A DNA stretch of 64,000 bases from Arthrobacter beigongshangensis (GCF_016820585.1 NZ_JADHDX010000002.1:62001-126000), one strand, 5' to 3'; counted from the first letter of the stretch, positions 29,204-38,501 are shown. Notes: generated by a model from the sequence alone, not told the origin. Translations and numbers: made by a program.

Positions 29204-30148
29204 ATGGAAAGAATCGGAGATACGATGAAACGCGTCGTAAAAGCACCAGCATTTGCTGCACGTTACGAGGAATTACGTAATGAAGTGATGGAAAATCCAG
29301 GTGTCCAGCAATTTTTAACAGATCATGCAGATGCAATTGATAAGGATGTCGTTGATCGTAGTTTAGCGAAACTATATGATTACGCTTCAGCTTCCCATGA
29401 TTGTGAAAAGTGTTCAGATCTTGGGGGCTGTGTGAATTTACTAAAAGGGTTTGAACCGAAATTAGTCCTAACACGTGGTTTGATAGACGTGGAATATATG
29501 AAATGTAAAAATAAGCTTATAGATGAAGAAAGTAGAAATGTATCCAAGATGATAGACAGTTTTTATATGCCGAAGGATGTCATGGAGGCTAGACTGCAAA
29601 ATATTGATATGTTTTTCGATGATAGTCGAGTAAGAATTGTGCGCGTAGCAAAAGACTTTTTGAATGCTATTGATGAAACAGGCGAGCTTCCTGAAAAGGG
29701 GATGTATATATACGGCCCCTTTGGGATTGGAAAGTCCTTTATTTTAGGTGCTTTAGCGAATGAGTTAGCGAACCGTCGAATTCGTACAGTTGCTGTTTAT
29801 GTACCGGAATTTTTACGTGAAATAAAACAATCCATTCAAGATCAGACGCTTAATGAAAAAATTGACTTTGTAAAAAAAGCGCAAGTGCTTATGCTCGATG
29901 ATATCGGTGCGGAAACAATGTCTGCTTGGACACGTGATGAAGTACTGGGGACTATTTTGCAATATAGAATGGCCGAAAAATTACCAACGTTTTTCACGTC
30001 GAATTTTAGTTATGAAGAGCTAGAACATCATTTGACGTATACTCAACGCGGTGAAAAAGAAGCGGTGAAAGCTGCGCGTGTCATGGAAAGAATACGCATG
30101 GTCAGTAGTCCGTTACGACTCGATGGAAAAAATAGGCGTGGGAAGTAA
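29204..30148 (+). CDS. dnaI: Primosomal protein DnaI (helicase loader)
   Basis: DnaI is the AAA+ loader of the replicative helicase DnaC. The 314-residue protein has an N-terminal helicase-binding domain with a zinc site (CEKCSDLGGC near residue 67), Walker A GPFGIGKS near 169, Walker B VLMLDDIGAE near 229 and TSNFSYEELEHHL near 266. Start ATG 29204 is preferred over the ATG at 29225 because GGGTGGAG precedes it and MERIG fits the family start. It is the last gene of nrdR-dnaB-dnaI. Confidence 0.94.
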   Translation: MERIGDTMKRVVKAPAFAARYEELRNEVMENPGVQQFLTDHADAIDKDVVDRSLAKLYDYASASHDCEKCSDLGGCVNLLKGFEPKLVLTRGLIDVEYMKCKNKLIDEESRNVSKMIDSFYMPKDVMEARLQNIDMFFDDSRVRIVRVAKDFLNAIDETGELPEKGMYIYGPFGIGKSFILGALANELANRRIRTVAVYVPEFLREIKQSIQDQTLNEKIDFVKKAQVLMLDDIGAETMSAWTRDEVLGTILQYRMAEKLPTFFTSNFSYEELEHHLTYTQRGEKEAVKAARVMERIRMVSSPLRLDGKNRRGK

Positions 30149-30153
30149 ATAAA

Positions 30154-30194
30154 ATGCGTATGATTAAGAAGTGATTCTTAGTCATACGCATTTG
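30154..30194 (+). terminator. Terminator of dnaB-dnaI
   Basis: ATGCGTATGATTAAGAA (30154-30170) pairs, with one mismatch, with TTCTTAGTCATACGCAT (30175-30191), then T. Confidence 0.85.
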
Positions 30195-30264
30195 TAATGA
30201 TTACAGTAGAGAACTTCTGTAACTGCCGTTTCGCTTACGGTACAAATACATTTGCTGAATCAAG

Positions 30265-30480
30265 TTAAAAGTGTCTTTTTCCCGGATCTAAATCATTATT
30301 ATTACGTTTTTGACTGTTGTTTTTTTGATCCTTTAATCGTTCGATGTCAAATGTTTCGCCAAATTCCCCGCGCATATCGTTTTTACTTGCGTCTTGATTT
30401 TGTTTAGGGTCTTTGTTTTTGATAGGGTTATTGTTCAAGTTTTTGTTTTTGTTTTCGTTTTTATTTTTATTATTTTGCAA
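30265..30480 (-). CDS. Asn/Lys-rich small hydrophilic protein, unknown
   Basis: The 71-residue protein has an N-terminal third almost entirely Asn, Lys, Gln and Glu (NKNKNENKNKNLNNN). A more complex centre (DMRGEFGETFDIERLKDQ) and a basic tail ending GKRHF follow. It starts with TTG, 7 bases after a full GGAGGTGATC ribosome site on the minus strand, which strongly supports translation. It is probably disordered, without a signal or membrane segment. I do not recognise the family. Its composition is reminiscent of small spore or coat-associated proteins, but that is only a suggestion. Confidence 0.7.
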   Translation of the reverse strand: MQNNKNKNENKNKNLNNNPIKNKDPKQNQDASKNDMRGEFGETFDIERLKDQKNNSQKRNNNDLDPGKRHF

Positions 30481-30647
30481 GATTGATCACCTCCATGAAT
30501 GTATCATGTGCAGAAAAGTCTGATTTATTCCTTGAGAAATTGCGTATAGATCTTTAAAACAACAACCGTTTTATTTTAACCGTTCACATAAAATCTAACA
30601 GTCCCGCATAGCATACAAGGCTACTACTAACATGGAAGAGGTGGGTT

Positions 30648-31421
30648 ATGCCTTACACAGATAACTATGAAAGGGATACCTTTGGAATTATCGACTTTTG
30701 GGTGCGTAATAATTTTGAGCATGGTGAATTTTTTGACCGGGAAATTAGTCATCATGAGCTGGAGCTGGCTCGTGCAAATCAGCGCATGACCCAACGAATG
30801 GGCATGATATTCAAAAAAGCGGAGTCGAAAACAGGTTCTATTGAAGCTTTACTCGACGAGGCAAAAAGTTCTACGCATGAGTTCCATGATTTACTCGTTC
30901 ATACGATGGATAAGGCGCTTCATTGTGAAGTCATTATTTCAACCCCCACATCTTTACTCGACCACATGATTCGTGAGGCAGAAGAGGCGCAGAAGGTTTT
31001 TAAATTAATTGAAACAGGTGCTTATGTCACTCCGGCGAACGCGACAATCCATGAAAATAATTTTTGGCTTAGACAAATGGTCGATCATTTAATTTTCATC
31101 AGCCATTATGTAGATGCCTCTAACTATGAACTGCATGACCAAGTAAGAGCGATGACAAGAAAATTTGAGAACTTATTCCTCCAAGCAAATGCACTTAAAA
31201 CCATACTCCGTCAGCCGCGCAACGAAGTTTCTCCAGTATTAAATACTTTTAACCAGATGGTTATTAAAGAAGCCAAAGCATTGGAAGCATTTAAATTAGA
31301 ATTAAGCGCACTCATCAAATCCTGTGCCGCGATCACAACAGCTCCGCCTGATTTGTTAGAGCATATTGCAAGAGAAGCACATCATTTATGGAGGAACCTA
31401 GAGGATCAGGTTGTCTTATAA
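30648..31421 (+). CDS. DUF2935 helical-bundle protein
   Basis: The 257-residue cytosolic protein has two similar helical halves. The first contains FWVRNNFEHGEFFDREISHHELELA and the second ENNFWLRQMVDHLIFISHYVD. Repeated E/H/D residues spaced as in hemerythrin/ferritin-like bundles match DUF2935, common in Bacillales and suspected to bind metal. Function is unknown. AGAGGTGGGTT precedes the ATG. It is closed by a long terminator and is followed by an iron transporter. Confidence 0.8.
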   Translation: MPYTDNYERDTFGIIDFWVRNNFEHGEFFDREISHHELELARANQRMTQRMGMIFKKAESKTGSIEALLDEAKSSTHEFHDLLVHTMDKALHCEVIISTPTSLLDHMIREAEEAQKVFKLIETGAYVTPANATIHENNFWLRQMVDHLIFISHYVDASNYELHDQVRAMTRKFENLFLQANALKTILRQPRNEVSPVLNTFNQMVIKEAKALEAFKLELSALIKSCAAITTAPPDLLEHIAREAHHLWRNLEDQVVL

Positions 31422-31464
31422 GTGAGTTAAGCACCAACTGTTGTTTATAGCAATCTTTTTAGGC

Positions 31465-31524
31465 CATAGATAAACCCAACACAGCGATTATTTTGTATTC
31501 CTGTGTGGGTATCTATGGTTTTTT
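31465..31524 (+). terminator. Long terminator after the DUF2935 gene
   Basis: A long imperfect stem has a left arm from CATAGA at 31465 through ACACAG at 31484. The right arm runs from CTGTGT (31501) to TCTATG (31517), and T follows. Confidence 0.85.
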
Positions 31525-31555
31525 CTGTTTTACGCTACCGTTCGCAGATTAATTG

Positions 31556-31584
31556 TTGACACAGGATTGAATTCGTTATATTCT
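31556..31584 (+). promoter_or_regulatory. Sigma-A promoter of the iron ABC transporter
   Basis: Consensus TTGACA (31556-31561), a 17-base spacer and TATTCT (31579-31584). A Fur box overlaps the expected transcription start. Confidence 0.75.
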
Positions 31585-31594
31585 TGGAAAGTGT

Positions 31595-31609
31595 TGAGAA
31601 TCATTTTCA
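31595..31609. promoter_or_regulatory. Fur box
   Basis: TGAGAATCATTTTCA matches the 7-1-7 Fur consensus TGATAATNATTATCA at 12 of the 14 defined positions and is itself nearly palindromic. Its location just after the -10 predicts iron-dependent repression. Confidence 0.85.
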
Positions 31610-31638
31610 ATTAAAAAAGGGTTTGGAGATGAATAACT

Positions 31639-32715
31639 ATGAAGAAAAATTTGGTGTTACTTGTTGTCGCTATGGTACTCATACTTGCAGCATGTAACGG
31701 TAAAGGCACGACAGATACGACAGACGATAGTAAAAACACAGATAAAGAAGCAGCAGTAAAATCAGGTGAAGTGAATTTATATACGAGCAGACATTATGAT
31801 GTCGATGATGAACTTTATAAACAATTTGAAAAAGAAACAGGCGTTAAAGTGAATGTTATTAAAGGTGATGCAGACGAACTTCTGGAGCGCATTAAACGTG
31901 AAGGAGCAGCTACAAAAGCAGATATTTTCTTAACGGCTGACGTTGGCAGATTATACCGTGCAAAAGAGGATGGTTTGCTACAAGCTGTGTCAAGTGACAT
32001 ATTATCGAAGCAAGTTCCTGCTAATTTCCGTGATAACGAAGATATGTGGATCGGTTTAACGAAGCGTGCACGTGTATTAGTGTATAATAAGGATAAAGTA
32101 AAACCCGAAGAGTTATCTACGTATGAAGCTTTGGCAGAGGATGTTTGGAAAGGACGAGTTCTTGTTCGTTCTTCTGAAAGTGTTTATAACCAGTCACTTC
32201 TTGCTTCATTCATTGAAATAAATGGTGAAGAAAAAGCAAAAGAGTGGGCGCAAGGGATTGTAAATAACTTTGCACAAAGTCCACAAGGTGGCGATCGAGA
32301 CCAAGCGAAAGCAATTGCTGCTGGTATTGGCGATATTGCGATTATAAACACATATTATTTTGGCCAAATGCTTAATTCCCAAGAACCAGAAGAAGTGAAA
32401 GTTGCTGAAAATCTTGGCGTATTCTTCCCGAACCAAGATACTACAGGCGCACATGTCAATATAAGTGGGGCTGGAATTGTCAATGGATCGGCTAATGCGG
32501 ATAACGCGCTAAAGCTACTTGAATTCTTGACGGCGGAAGAAGCGCAAGGTCAGTTTGCAGCAGCAAACTACGAATACCCTGTCAACGAAAATGTGGAACC
32601 AGCTGAACTCCTGAAATCATGGGGAGACTTTAAAGAGCAAAATATTCCACTATCCACATTTGGCGAACATAATGCAAAAGCAATTATGATTTTCAATGAG
32701 GTAGGTTGGAAATAA
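31639..32715 (+). CDS. Iron(III) ABC transporter substrate-binding lipoprotein
   Basis: The 358-residue lipoprotein has a signal peptide with lipobox LAAC (Cys 19), then a Thr/Asp/Lys-rich linker and a periplasmic-binding fold of the Fbp/Fut iron(III) class. This begins VNLYTSRHYDVDDELYKQFE and includes KADIFLTADVGRL and the VNIYYFGQ-like INTYYFGQM region with paired tyrosines, the usual iron ligands. It would sit on the outer face of the membrane and deliver ferric iron. The Fur box upstream supports iron as substrate. The permease and ATPase follow. Confidence 0.92.
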   Translation: MKKNLVLLVVAMVLILAACNGKGTTDTTDDSKNTDKEAAVKSGEVNLYTSRHYDVDDELYKQFEKETGVKVNVIKGDADELLERIKREGAATKADIFLTADVGRLYRAKEDGLLQAVSSDILSKQVPANFRDNEDMWIGLTKRARVLVYNKDKVKPEELSTYEALAEDVWKGRVLVRSSESVYNQSLLASFIEINGEEKAKEWAQGIVNNFAQSPQGGDRDQAKAIAAGIGDIAIINTYYFGQMLNSQEPEEVKVAENLGVFFPNQDTTGAHVNISGAGIVNGSANADNALKLLEFLTAEEAQGQFAAANYEYPVNENVEPAELLKSWGDFKEQNIPLSTFGEHNAKAIMIFNEVGWK

Positions 32716-32720
32716 AGAGT

Positions 32721-32753
32721 AAGCCCCCTGCCGTATTTGCGGTAAGGGGTTTA
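32721..32753 (+). terminator. Intra-operon hairpin after the binding-protein gene
   Basis: AAGCCCC with CCG pairs around a short loop with CGG and GGGGTTT. The T tract is weak (TTTATT), so it may partly terminate or protect the upstream mRNA. This is a common arrangement for making more binding protein than permease. Confidence 0.6.
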
Positions 32754-32784
32754 TTGTGGAAATGGAAAAGGATGGTTTTTTGAT

Positions 32785-34416
32785 ATGAGCAGGCGTTTGG
32801 CGAGCGTAAACGGGTGGACAATTAGCGCAGTACTTATAATCATCTTGCTGTTTTTACCGAATGTGTCGATTGTGTCGGGGATATTTTCACAGGCAAGTGA
32901 CAATTGGGCGCATATTAAGGAATACATGCTCTTCAACTACATAAAAACATCGCTAACGCTCGTGCTATTTACAGCGGTGTTTACGATTGGGATTGGTCTT
33001 AGCCTCGCTTGGCTTATTGCCCAATATGATTTTCCATTAAGAAACTTTATGAAGTGGGCACTCATCTTACCTTTGTCAATTCCTCCGTTTATCGGAGCCT
33101 ACACGTATCACGGCATTATCAATTATACGGGTGTCATTCAAAAGACGCTCCGTAATCAGTTTGATATTACGCCGAATCCGGCATTTTTTGATATTATGAA
33201 TATACCGGGTGCGGTCTTTATTTATACATTGTTTTTGTACCCTTATGTTTATATGATTACCAGAATTTACTTGTCGCATCAATCTGCGTCGTTAATTGAA
33301 AGTGCCAGGACTCTTGGCAAAGGTCCATGGGAGATTTTCTTCAAAATTGTTTTACCGATTTCGCGTGTGTCTATTATTGGTGGTGTCAGCCTAGTTATTT
33401 TAGAAGTTCTCAATGACTATGGCGTTGTAAAATATTTCGGTATCCAAACGTTTAGTACCGCAATTTTTCAAACGTGGTTTGGGCTTGGAGATTTGGATTC
33501 GTCCATTAAGCTCGCAGCCTCACTGATGGGGATCGTTATTTTCATTCTAATCATTGAACGGTTGCTACGCGGCGGCAAACAATATAGTTATGCAACGACA
33601 AAGGTTAGGCCGCTTCCGCTCGTTAAACTACGTGGCAAGGCAGCTAGGTTTGCGACAGCCTACACTTTGTTCATCTTTAGCATTGCGTTTCTCATTCCGA
33701 TTATCCAACTGATAGATTGGGTTATTCTCACATTTGGCAAAGTTCCGATGGCAGAAGTGCTCACGTATACAAAAAACTCAGTGACCGTTGCTGGACTAAG
33801 TGCGGCGCTCATCATTGTGTTCTCGTTACTCGTCGGAAACTTTAGCCGCATCGTGCATCATCGGCTGGCAAAAGTGTTACCTAAGCTGACAATCCTTGGT
33901 TATTCCATACCGGGAGCAGTTATTGCGGTAGCCGTCGTGACGACATTCATCGCACTAGATAAGTTCCTTGCTCCTGTTTATCAGTTTTTTGGTGTAGATT
34001 CTGTACTTGTGTTAAGTGTTAGTTTATTCATGCTTATTAGTGCGTATGTCATCCGATTTTTTGCAATCGGTTATAATTCGATTGAATCCGGATTCGATAA
34101 AATCGGTACGGATTTCCGTGATGCCTCGCGTATGCTAGGGGCTACCAGTATGCGAACATTTTTCAAAGTAGACGTTCCGATGATGAAAGGCGCTATTATT
34201 AGTGGATTTACGCTTGTTTTTGTCGATATACTTAAAGAGATACCGTTAACACTTATTTTGCGTCCATTTAACTACGACACGCTTGCAACAAAAGCGTTTC
34301 AATATGCAAGTGATGAAAGAATCATGGAGGCATCTCAGGCTTCGCTACTCATTGTCGGAGTCAGTACAATTGCTATTTTTGTTTTCCATAAGTTATTGAG
34401 AGAGGAGCCAAAATGA
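32785..34416 (+). CDS. Iron(III) ABC transporter permease (fused two-domain type)
   Basis: The 543-residue membrane protein consists of two consecutive six-TM permease domains (about 50-260 and 320-540). Each has an EAA-type loop that contacts the ATPase: SARTLGKGPWEIFFKIVLP near 174 and ASRMLGATSMRTFFKVDVP near 450. This fused form is typical of FbpB-like iron transporters. The ATG lies 69 bases after the binding-protein stop. Its stop is one base from the ATPase ATG. Confidence 0.9.
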   Translation: MSRRLASVNGWTISAVLIIILLFLPNVSIVSGIFSQASDNWAHIKEYMLFNYIKTSLTLVLFTAVFTIGIGLSLAWLIAQYDFPLRNFMKWALILPLSIPPFIGAYTYHGIINYTGVIQKTLRNQFDITPNPAFFDIMNIPGAVFIYTLFLYPYVYMITRIYLSHQSASLIESARTLGKGPWEIFFKIVLPISRVSIIGGVSLVILEVLNDYGVVKYFGIQTFSTAIFQTWFGLGDLDSSIKLAASLMGIVIFILIIERLLRGGKQYSYATTKVRPLPLVKLRGKAARFATAYTLFIFSIAFLIPIIQLIDWVILTFGKVPMAEVLTYTKNSVTVAGLSAALIIVFSLLVGNFSRIVHHRLAKVLPKLTILGYSIPGAVIAVAVVTTFIALDKFLAPVYQFFGVDSVLVLSVSLFMLISAYVIRFFAIGYNSIESGFDKIGTDFRDASRMLGATSMRTFFKVDVPMMKGAIISGFTLVFVDILKEIPLTLILRPFNYDTLATKAFQYASDERIMEASQASLLIVGVSTIAIFVFHKLLREEPK

Positions 34417-34417
34417 T

Positions 34418-35158
34418 ATGTTCATAGATATTCAAAATTTAAGCTTCAGTTATTCGAATGCCGTGACGAAGGCAGTTAATGCTTTTTCGTTTACGATAGA
34501 GAAGGGCGAAGTTATCTCCATACTCGGTCGAAGTGGCAGTGGGAAGAGTACCATTTTACGTCTCATTGCTGGACTTGAAATGCCAGATGGAGGTTCATTT
34601 GCACTTGGCGGTAAAAAAATGATCGATAGTCATCTTTTTATCCAACCTGAGAAACGTGGAATCGGAATGGTATTTCAAGACTACGCGCTTTTCCCACATA
34701 TGAGTGTGGAAGAAAATATTATCTTTGGACTCACTAAAATGACGCGGAAAGACAAGAAAAAACGTACGCATGAAGTGCTCGAACTCGTCGAGTTAGTAGG
34801 GTTTGAAAAACGCTATCCACACCAATTGAGTGGTGGCCAACAGCAACGTGTAGCACTTGCACGTGCGATTGCTCCAGAGCCAGAGCTGCTTTTGCTGGAT
34901 GAGCCATTTAGTAACCTCGATACAGATTTGCAAGTGAAAATTCGTGAAGATTTGCGCCGCATATTGAAAAAGACCAACACGACTGTTATTTTTGTTACGC
35001 ATAATGAAAATGACGCCCACGCACTTGCGGATCGCATTGTGAAGATTAAAGACGGTAAGATTGATAAAATTGGACGTCCTTGTGATTTACTTGGGATTCC
35101 GCCTTTGGAAAATCCGGATTTAATTGAAATTACAGTGGAAGAACTTTTATCTGTTTAA
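34418..35158 (+). CDS. Iron(III) ABC transporter ATP-binding protein
   Basis: The 246-residue cytosolic ATPase has Walker A GRSGSGKST near residue 37, Q-loop VFQDYALFPH, signature LSGGQQQRVALARA near 137, Walker B LLLLDEP near 157 and the switch His in VTHNENDA. It lacks the C-terminal regulatory domain of longer FbpC proteins. The start is coupled to the permease stop. The gene completes the three-gene Fur-controlled uptake system. Confidence 0.93.
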   Translation: MFIDIQNLSFSYSNAVTKAVNAFSFTIEKGEVISILGRSGSGKSTILRLIAGLEMPDGGSFALGGKKMIDSHLFIQPEKRGIGMVFQDYALFPHMSVEENIIFGLTKMTRKDKKKRTHEVLELVELVGFEKRYPHQLSGGQQQRVALARAIAPEPELLLLDEPFSNLDTDLQVKIREDLRRILKKTNTTVIFVTHNENDAHALADRIVKIKDGKIDKIGRPCDLLGIPPLENPDLIEITVEELLSV

Positions 35159-35168
35159 TAAAACAGAC

Positions 35169-35197
35169 TTGCATTTATAAAGTAACCAGCGTATACT
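35169..35197 (+). promoter_or_regulatory. Sigma-A promoter of the thrS T-box transcript
   Basis: TTGCAT (35169-35174), a 17-base spacer and TATACT (35192-35197), about 34 bases before the leader's conserved start. Confidence 0.65.
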
Positions 35198-35230
35198 CAG
35201 CTTTAATAATTAATCACTAAGTTAAAATGC

Positions 35231-35470
35231 AACGAAGAGGACAATAATTGTTTAGTTGACCTACAGAGAACGGGGCCATTGGCTGGAAGCCCTGACGGAT
35301 AGACGAACGATTTACCACCTTGGAGCAGCGATGACGAATCATCGACGGTACCGGCCCGTTAGCCGATGTCAAGCTTCATCTTTCCAACGTTTATTTGTGT
35401 TGGACTGAAGAAACAAGGGTGGAACCGCGAGCTAAAGCTTCGTCCCTTTCCAGGGATGGGGCTTTTTTTG
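35231..35470 (+). promoter_or_regulatory. T-box riboswitch leader of thrS
   Basis: The leader begins GAAGAGGACAATA, a typical stem I start. It contains the T-box sequence AAGGGTGGAACCGCG (35415-35429) and ends in a terminator (stem GTCCCT/AGGGAT near 35442-35456, then T). Uncharged tRNA-Thr pairs with the specifier and the T-box, favouring the antiterminator. ACC triplets at 35314 or 35317 could be the Thr specifier; I cannot fix the loop without folding. Confidence 0.93.
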
Positions 35471-35502
35471 ATTCCAAAAAATAAGAAGGAGTGTTTAAAA
35501 CA

Positions 35503-37437
35503 ATGGCAGAGATGATCAAATTACAATTTCCAGATGGCGCAGTGAAGGAGTTCCCACAAGGGACAACTACAGAGGATGTTGCAGCATCCATTAGCCCAGG
35601 ACTACGAAAAAGTGCATTGGCAGGTAAAGTGGGGGACAAACTGATCGATTTAAAAACACCACTTACTGAAGGTGGCGATTTTGGAATCATTACACCGCAA
35701 TCAGCTGAAGCACTTGAGATTTTACGTCATAGCTCAGCGCATCTTTTAGCGCAGGCTGTAAAACGTAAATTCCCGGATGCAAAATTGGGTATCGGACCTG
35801 TTATTTCTAGCGGTTTTTATTATGATATTGATTCACCAACACCAATCACAGCGGAGGATTTACCGGAGCTTGAAAAAGAAATGCGGAAAATCATTGCTGA
35901 AAACGTTGAAGTCATCCGTCATGATGTGTCACGCGAAGAGGCGGCAGAAATCTTCAAGAAAATTGATGATGAATACAAATTGGAATTGCTTGAAGCGATT
36001 CCAGCAGGCGAGCAAGTATCGCTTTACGAACAAGGCGATTTCATCGATCTATGCCGTGGGGTTCACGTACCATCCACTGGGAAATTAAAAGAATTCAAAT
36101 TGCTTAGTATCGCAGGTGCTTATTGGCGCGGCGATTCCAATAACAAAATGCTACAACGTATTTACGGGACAGCATTCTTCAAAAAAGACGAACTAAAAGA
36201 GCATCTACGTTTACTAGAAGAAGCAAAAGAACGTGATCACCGTAAAATCGGTAAAGAATTGAATCTGTTCATGAACTCACAAAAAGTGGGCCAAGGTTTA
36301 CCAATGTGGTTACCAAAAGGTGCAACAATTCGTCGCATTATTGAACGTTATATTGTCGATAAAGAGCAGAAGCTTGGTTATGATCATGTCTATACGCCAG
36401 TTCTCGGTAGTGTGGAATTGTATAAAACATCAGGTCATTGGGATCACTATCAGGATGGTATGTTCCCTGTTATGAGTATGGACAACGAAGATCTTGTGTT
36501 GCGTCCGATGAACTGTCCACACCATATGATGATTTACAAAAATGGCATTCATTCATACCGGAGCTTGCCATTACGGATTGCAGAACTAGGAACGATGCAC
36601 CGTTATGAAATGTCTGGTGCATTATCAGGCTTGCAACGTGTTCGTGGAATGACATTGAATGATGCACATATCTTTGTCCGCCCCGATCAAATCAAAGACG
36701 AGTTCAAACGTGTTGTGCAACTTGTCATTGACGTTTATAAAGATTTCAAAATTGAAGACTATTCATTCCGTGTATCTTATCGTGATCCAGCAGATACAGA
36801 GAAATACTTTGATGACGATGCAATGTGGAATCGTGCACAAACCATGTTAAAAGAAGCGATGGATGAAATGGGTCTGGATTATGTAGAAGCGGAAGGTGAA
36901 GCAGCATTCTACGGTCCGAAATTGGACGTTCAAGTAAAAACGGCTATTGGTATGGAAGAAACGTTGTCAACTGTACAGCTAGACTTCTTGTTACCAGAAC
37001 GTTTTGACCTAACATATGTAGGAGAAGACGGTAAGCAACATCGTCCAGTCGTTATTCACCGTGGTGTTGTATCTACAATGGAACGTTTTGTCGCATTCCT
37101 AATTGAAGAATACAAAGGTGCATTCCCAACTTGGTTGGCGCCTGTTCAAGTAGAAGTGATTCCCGTATCACCAGATGCGCATTTTGACTATGCAGATGGC
37201 GTACGTGAAAAACTAGTTGCAGCTGGCTTCCGTGTCGATATTGATAGCCGCGAAGAAAAAATCGGTTATAAAATCCGTGAAGCACAAATGCAGAAAGTAC
37301 CTTATATGCTCGTGCTTGGCGACAAAGAAGTGGAAACGGGCGAAGTGAATGTTCGTAAATATGGTGAACAGAAGTCCGAGAGTATGCCGTTTGATGATTT
37401 CATCGCTAGGTTGCAAGAAGAAGTAACTTCATTATAA
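35503..37437 (+). CDS. thrS: Threonine-tRNA ligase
   Basis: ThrS charges tRNA-Thr. The 644-residue protein has an N-terminal TGS domain (about 1-63) and an editing domain (about 64-225, with [15 protein letters not shown]). The class II catalytic core includes RPMNCPHHM (zinc Cys) and [19 protein letters not shown], and the anticodon-binding domain is about 540-640. ATG 35503 is used; an in-frame GTG at 35491 overlaps the AAGGAG site. The T-box leader upstream matches the product. Confidence 0.97.
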   Translation: MAEMIKLQFPDGAVKEFPQGTTTEDVAASISPGLRKSALAGKVGDKLIDLKTPLTEGGDFGIITPQSAEALEILRHSSAHLLAQAVKRKFPDAKLGIGPVISSGFYYDIDSPTPITAEDLPELEKEMRKIIAENVEVIRHDVSREEAAEIFKKIDDEYKLELLEAIPAGEQVSLYEQGDFIDLCRGVHVPSTGKLKEFKLLSIAGAYWRGDSNNKMLQRIYGTAFFKKDELKEHLRLLEEAKERDHRKIGKELNLFMNSQKVGQGLPMWLPKGATIRRIIERYIVDKEQKLGYDHVYTPVLGSVELYKTSGHWDHYQDGMFPVMSMDNEDLVLRPMNCPHHMMIYKNGIHSYRSLPLRIAELGTMHRYEMSGALSGLQRVRGMTLNDAHIFVRPDQIKDEFKRVVQLVIDVYKDFKIEDYSFRVSYRDPADTEKYFDDDAMWNRAQTMLKEAMDEMGLDYVEAEGEAAFYGPKLDVQVKTAIGMEETLSTVQLDFLLPERFDLTYVGEDGKQHRPVVIHRGVVSTMERFVAFLIEEYKGAFPTWLAPVQVEVIPVSPDAHFDYADGVREKLVAAGFRVDIDSREEKIGYKIREAQMQKVPYMLVLGDKEVETGEVNVRKYGEQKSESMPFDDFIARLQEEVTSL

Positions 37438-37465
37438 TAAGTTGAGCTAATGAATTTATCTAAAC

Positions 37466-37493
37466 TCTAGCGCAGGCATCCCGAAGCGTTATT
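37466..37493 (+). repeat. Dispersed repeat family A, right-end fragment after thrS
   Basis: CTAGCGCAGGCATCCCGAAG followed by CGTTATT resembles the right end of the 58255 copy. Only about 28 bases are recognisable. Confidence 0.5.
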
Positions 37494-37539
37494 GGAAGAA
37501 TTATTTAAGGCAGCTCAAATAGCTATTTTATTAAAATTG

Positions 37540-37568
37540 TTGACACGCACAATGGTGTATGATAAAGT
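37540..37568 (+). promoter_or_regulatory. Sigma-A promoter of infC-rpmI-rplT
   Basis: Consensus TTGACA (37540-37545), a 17-base spacer and TAAAGT (37563-37568) preceded by an extended-type TGA. Confidence 0.6.
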
Positions 37569-37742
37569 AAATAAGGTTAGTAATGACTGAATACAGTTTG
37601 TGGTATAAGAAGAGGCTACCCGCTTCTCACCTGTTTGACGCCTTGACGTTGTTGACAGGTCAACACATGAGTGAACGTGCCGTGCATTTCGATGTGCGTA
37701 CACATACGCGGGTAGACAAATCTAATTTGTCTACCTTTTTTA
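37569..37742 (+). promoter_or_regulatory. L20-type autoregulatory leader with attenuator
   Basis: The leader contains GAAGAGGCTACCCGCTTCTC and GACGTTGTTGACAGGTCAA, able to pair in several ways. It ends in a strong terminator, GGTAGACAAAT (37711-37721) / ATTTGTCTACC (37725-37735) plus T. Position before infC-rpmI-rplT and the terminator match the Bacillus L20 leader, where excess ribosomal protein L20 promotes termination. Confidence 0.8.
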
Positions 37743-37785
37743 TTTTGATCAGCGAGTGTCCAAACACCTGCTGAAACAAAATAAT

Positions 37786-37872
37786 GCCTCCGGCGGATTT
37801 CATAGATTTTTAAAGTGAGCTTTTCGAGCGAACTCGAAAAAATCTAGATGCAATTACGCCGGGCGTAATTGA
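37786..37872 (+). repeat. Dispersed hairpin repeat family B, copy in the infC leader
   Basis: The left end is GCCTCCGGCGGATTTCA. The stem is TAGATTTTT (37803-37811) / AAAAATCTA (37838-37846), with an inner TTTTCGAG/CTCGAAAA. The second hairpin is CAATTACGCC with GGCGTAATTGA. It lies between the L20 attenuator and the infC ribosome site. Confidence 0.7.
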
Positions 37873-37955
37873 TTGGATGGACCTGTGGTACCGACCTATT
37901 TGGCCGGTGTACCCAAACCATGTATTCGCGAGATAACATCCGGAGGTGGATTACT

Positions 37956-38474
37956 ATTAGCAAAGACATGTACGTAAATGAGGGTATTCGTGCCCGCGAG
38001 CTGCGAATTATCGACCATAACGGCGATCAGCTCGGAATCAAAACTCGTACCGAGGCACTAGAAATCGCCGCTCGTGCGAATTTGGATCTCGTCCTTGTCG
38101 CTCCACAAGCGAAACCCCCAGTAGCTCGTATCATGGACTATGGGAAGTTCAAGTTTGAGCAACAGAAAAAGGACCGTGAAGTACGTAAAAATCAGAAGAT
38201 TATCCTACTCAAAGAAGTTCGGTTAAGCCCGACAATTGATGAGCACGATTTTCAAACGAAACTACGTAATGCGATCAAGTTCCTTGAAAAAGGCGACAAA
38301 GTAAAATGCTCTATCCGTTTCCGCGGACGTGCGATTACGCACAAGGAAATCGGACAGCGTGTCCTTGACCGCTTTGCAGAAGCGTGCAAAGATGTATCGA
38401 CGGTTGAACAACGACCGAAGATGGAAGGTCGCAGCATGTTCTTAGTGCTTGCGCCAACTGCTGAAAAACAGTAA
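37956..38474 (+). CDS. infC: Translation initiation factor IF-3, ATT start
   Basis: IF-3 binds the 30S subunit and checks start-codon pairing. The 172-residue protein has an N-terminal domain with [17 protein letters not shown], a linker with [13 protein letters not shown] and a C-terminal domain with [13 protein letters not shown]-like and [12 protein letters not shown] segments. The start is placed at ATT 37956: GGAGGTG lies 7 bases before it, the following codons read SKD as in Bacillus, and bacterial infC genes characteristically use such a codon for self-control. The in-frame ATG at 37968 has a poorer spacing. Confidence 0.93.
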   Translation: MSKDMYVNEGIRARELRIIDHNGDQLGIKTRTEALEIAARANLDLVLVAPQAKPPVARIMDYGKFKFEQQKKDREVRKNQKIILLKEVRLSPTIDEHDFQTKLRNAIKFLEKGDKVKCSIRFRGRAITHKEIGQRVLDRFAEACKDVSTVEQRPKMEGRSMFLVLAPTAEKQ

Positions 38475-38501
38475 CAACGAAAGATTTAGGAGGAACAGAA
38501 C

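Noticed and set aside
30205-30240. Sequence ACTGCCGTTTCGCTTACGG resembling ACTGCCGCTTTGCTTTCG at 2461
   Set aside because: The similarity is short and the copies share no defined borders, so I could not establish a third repeat family.
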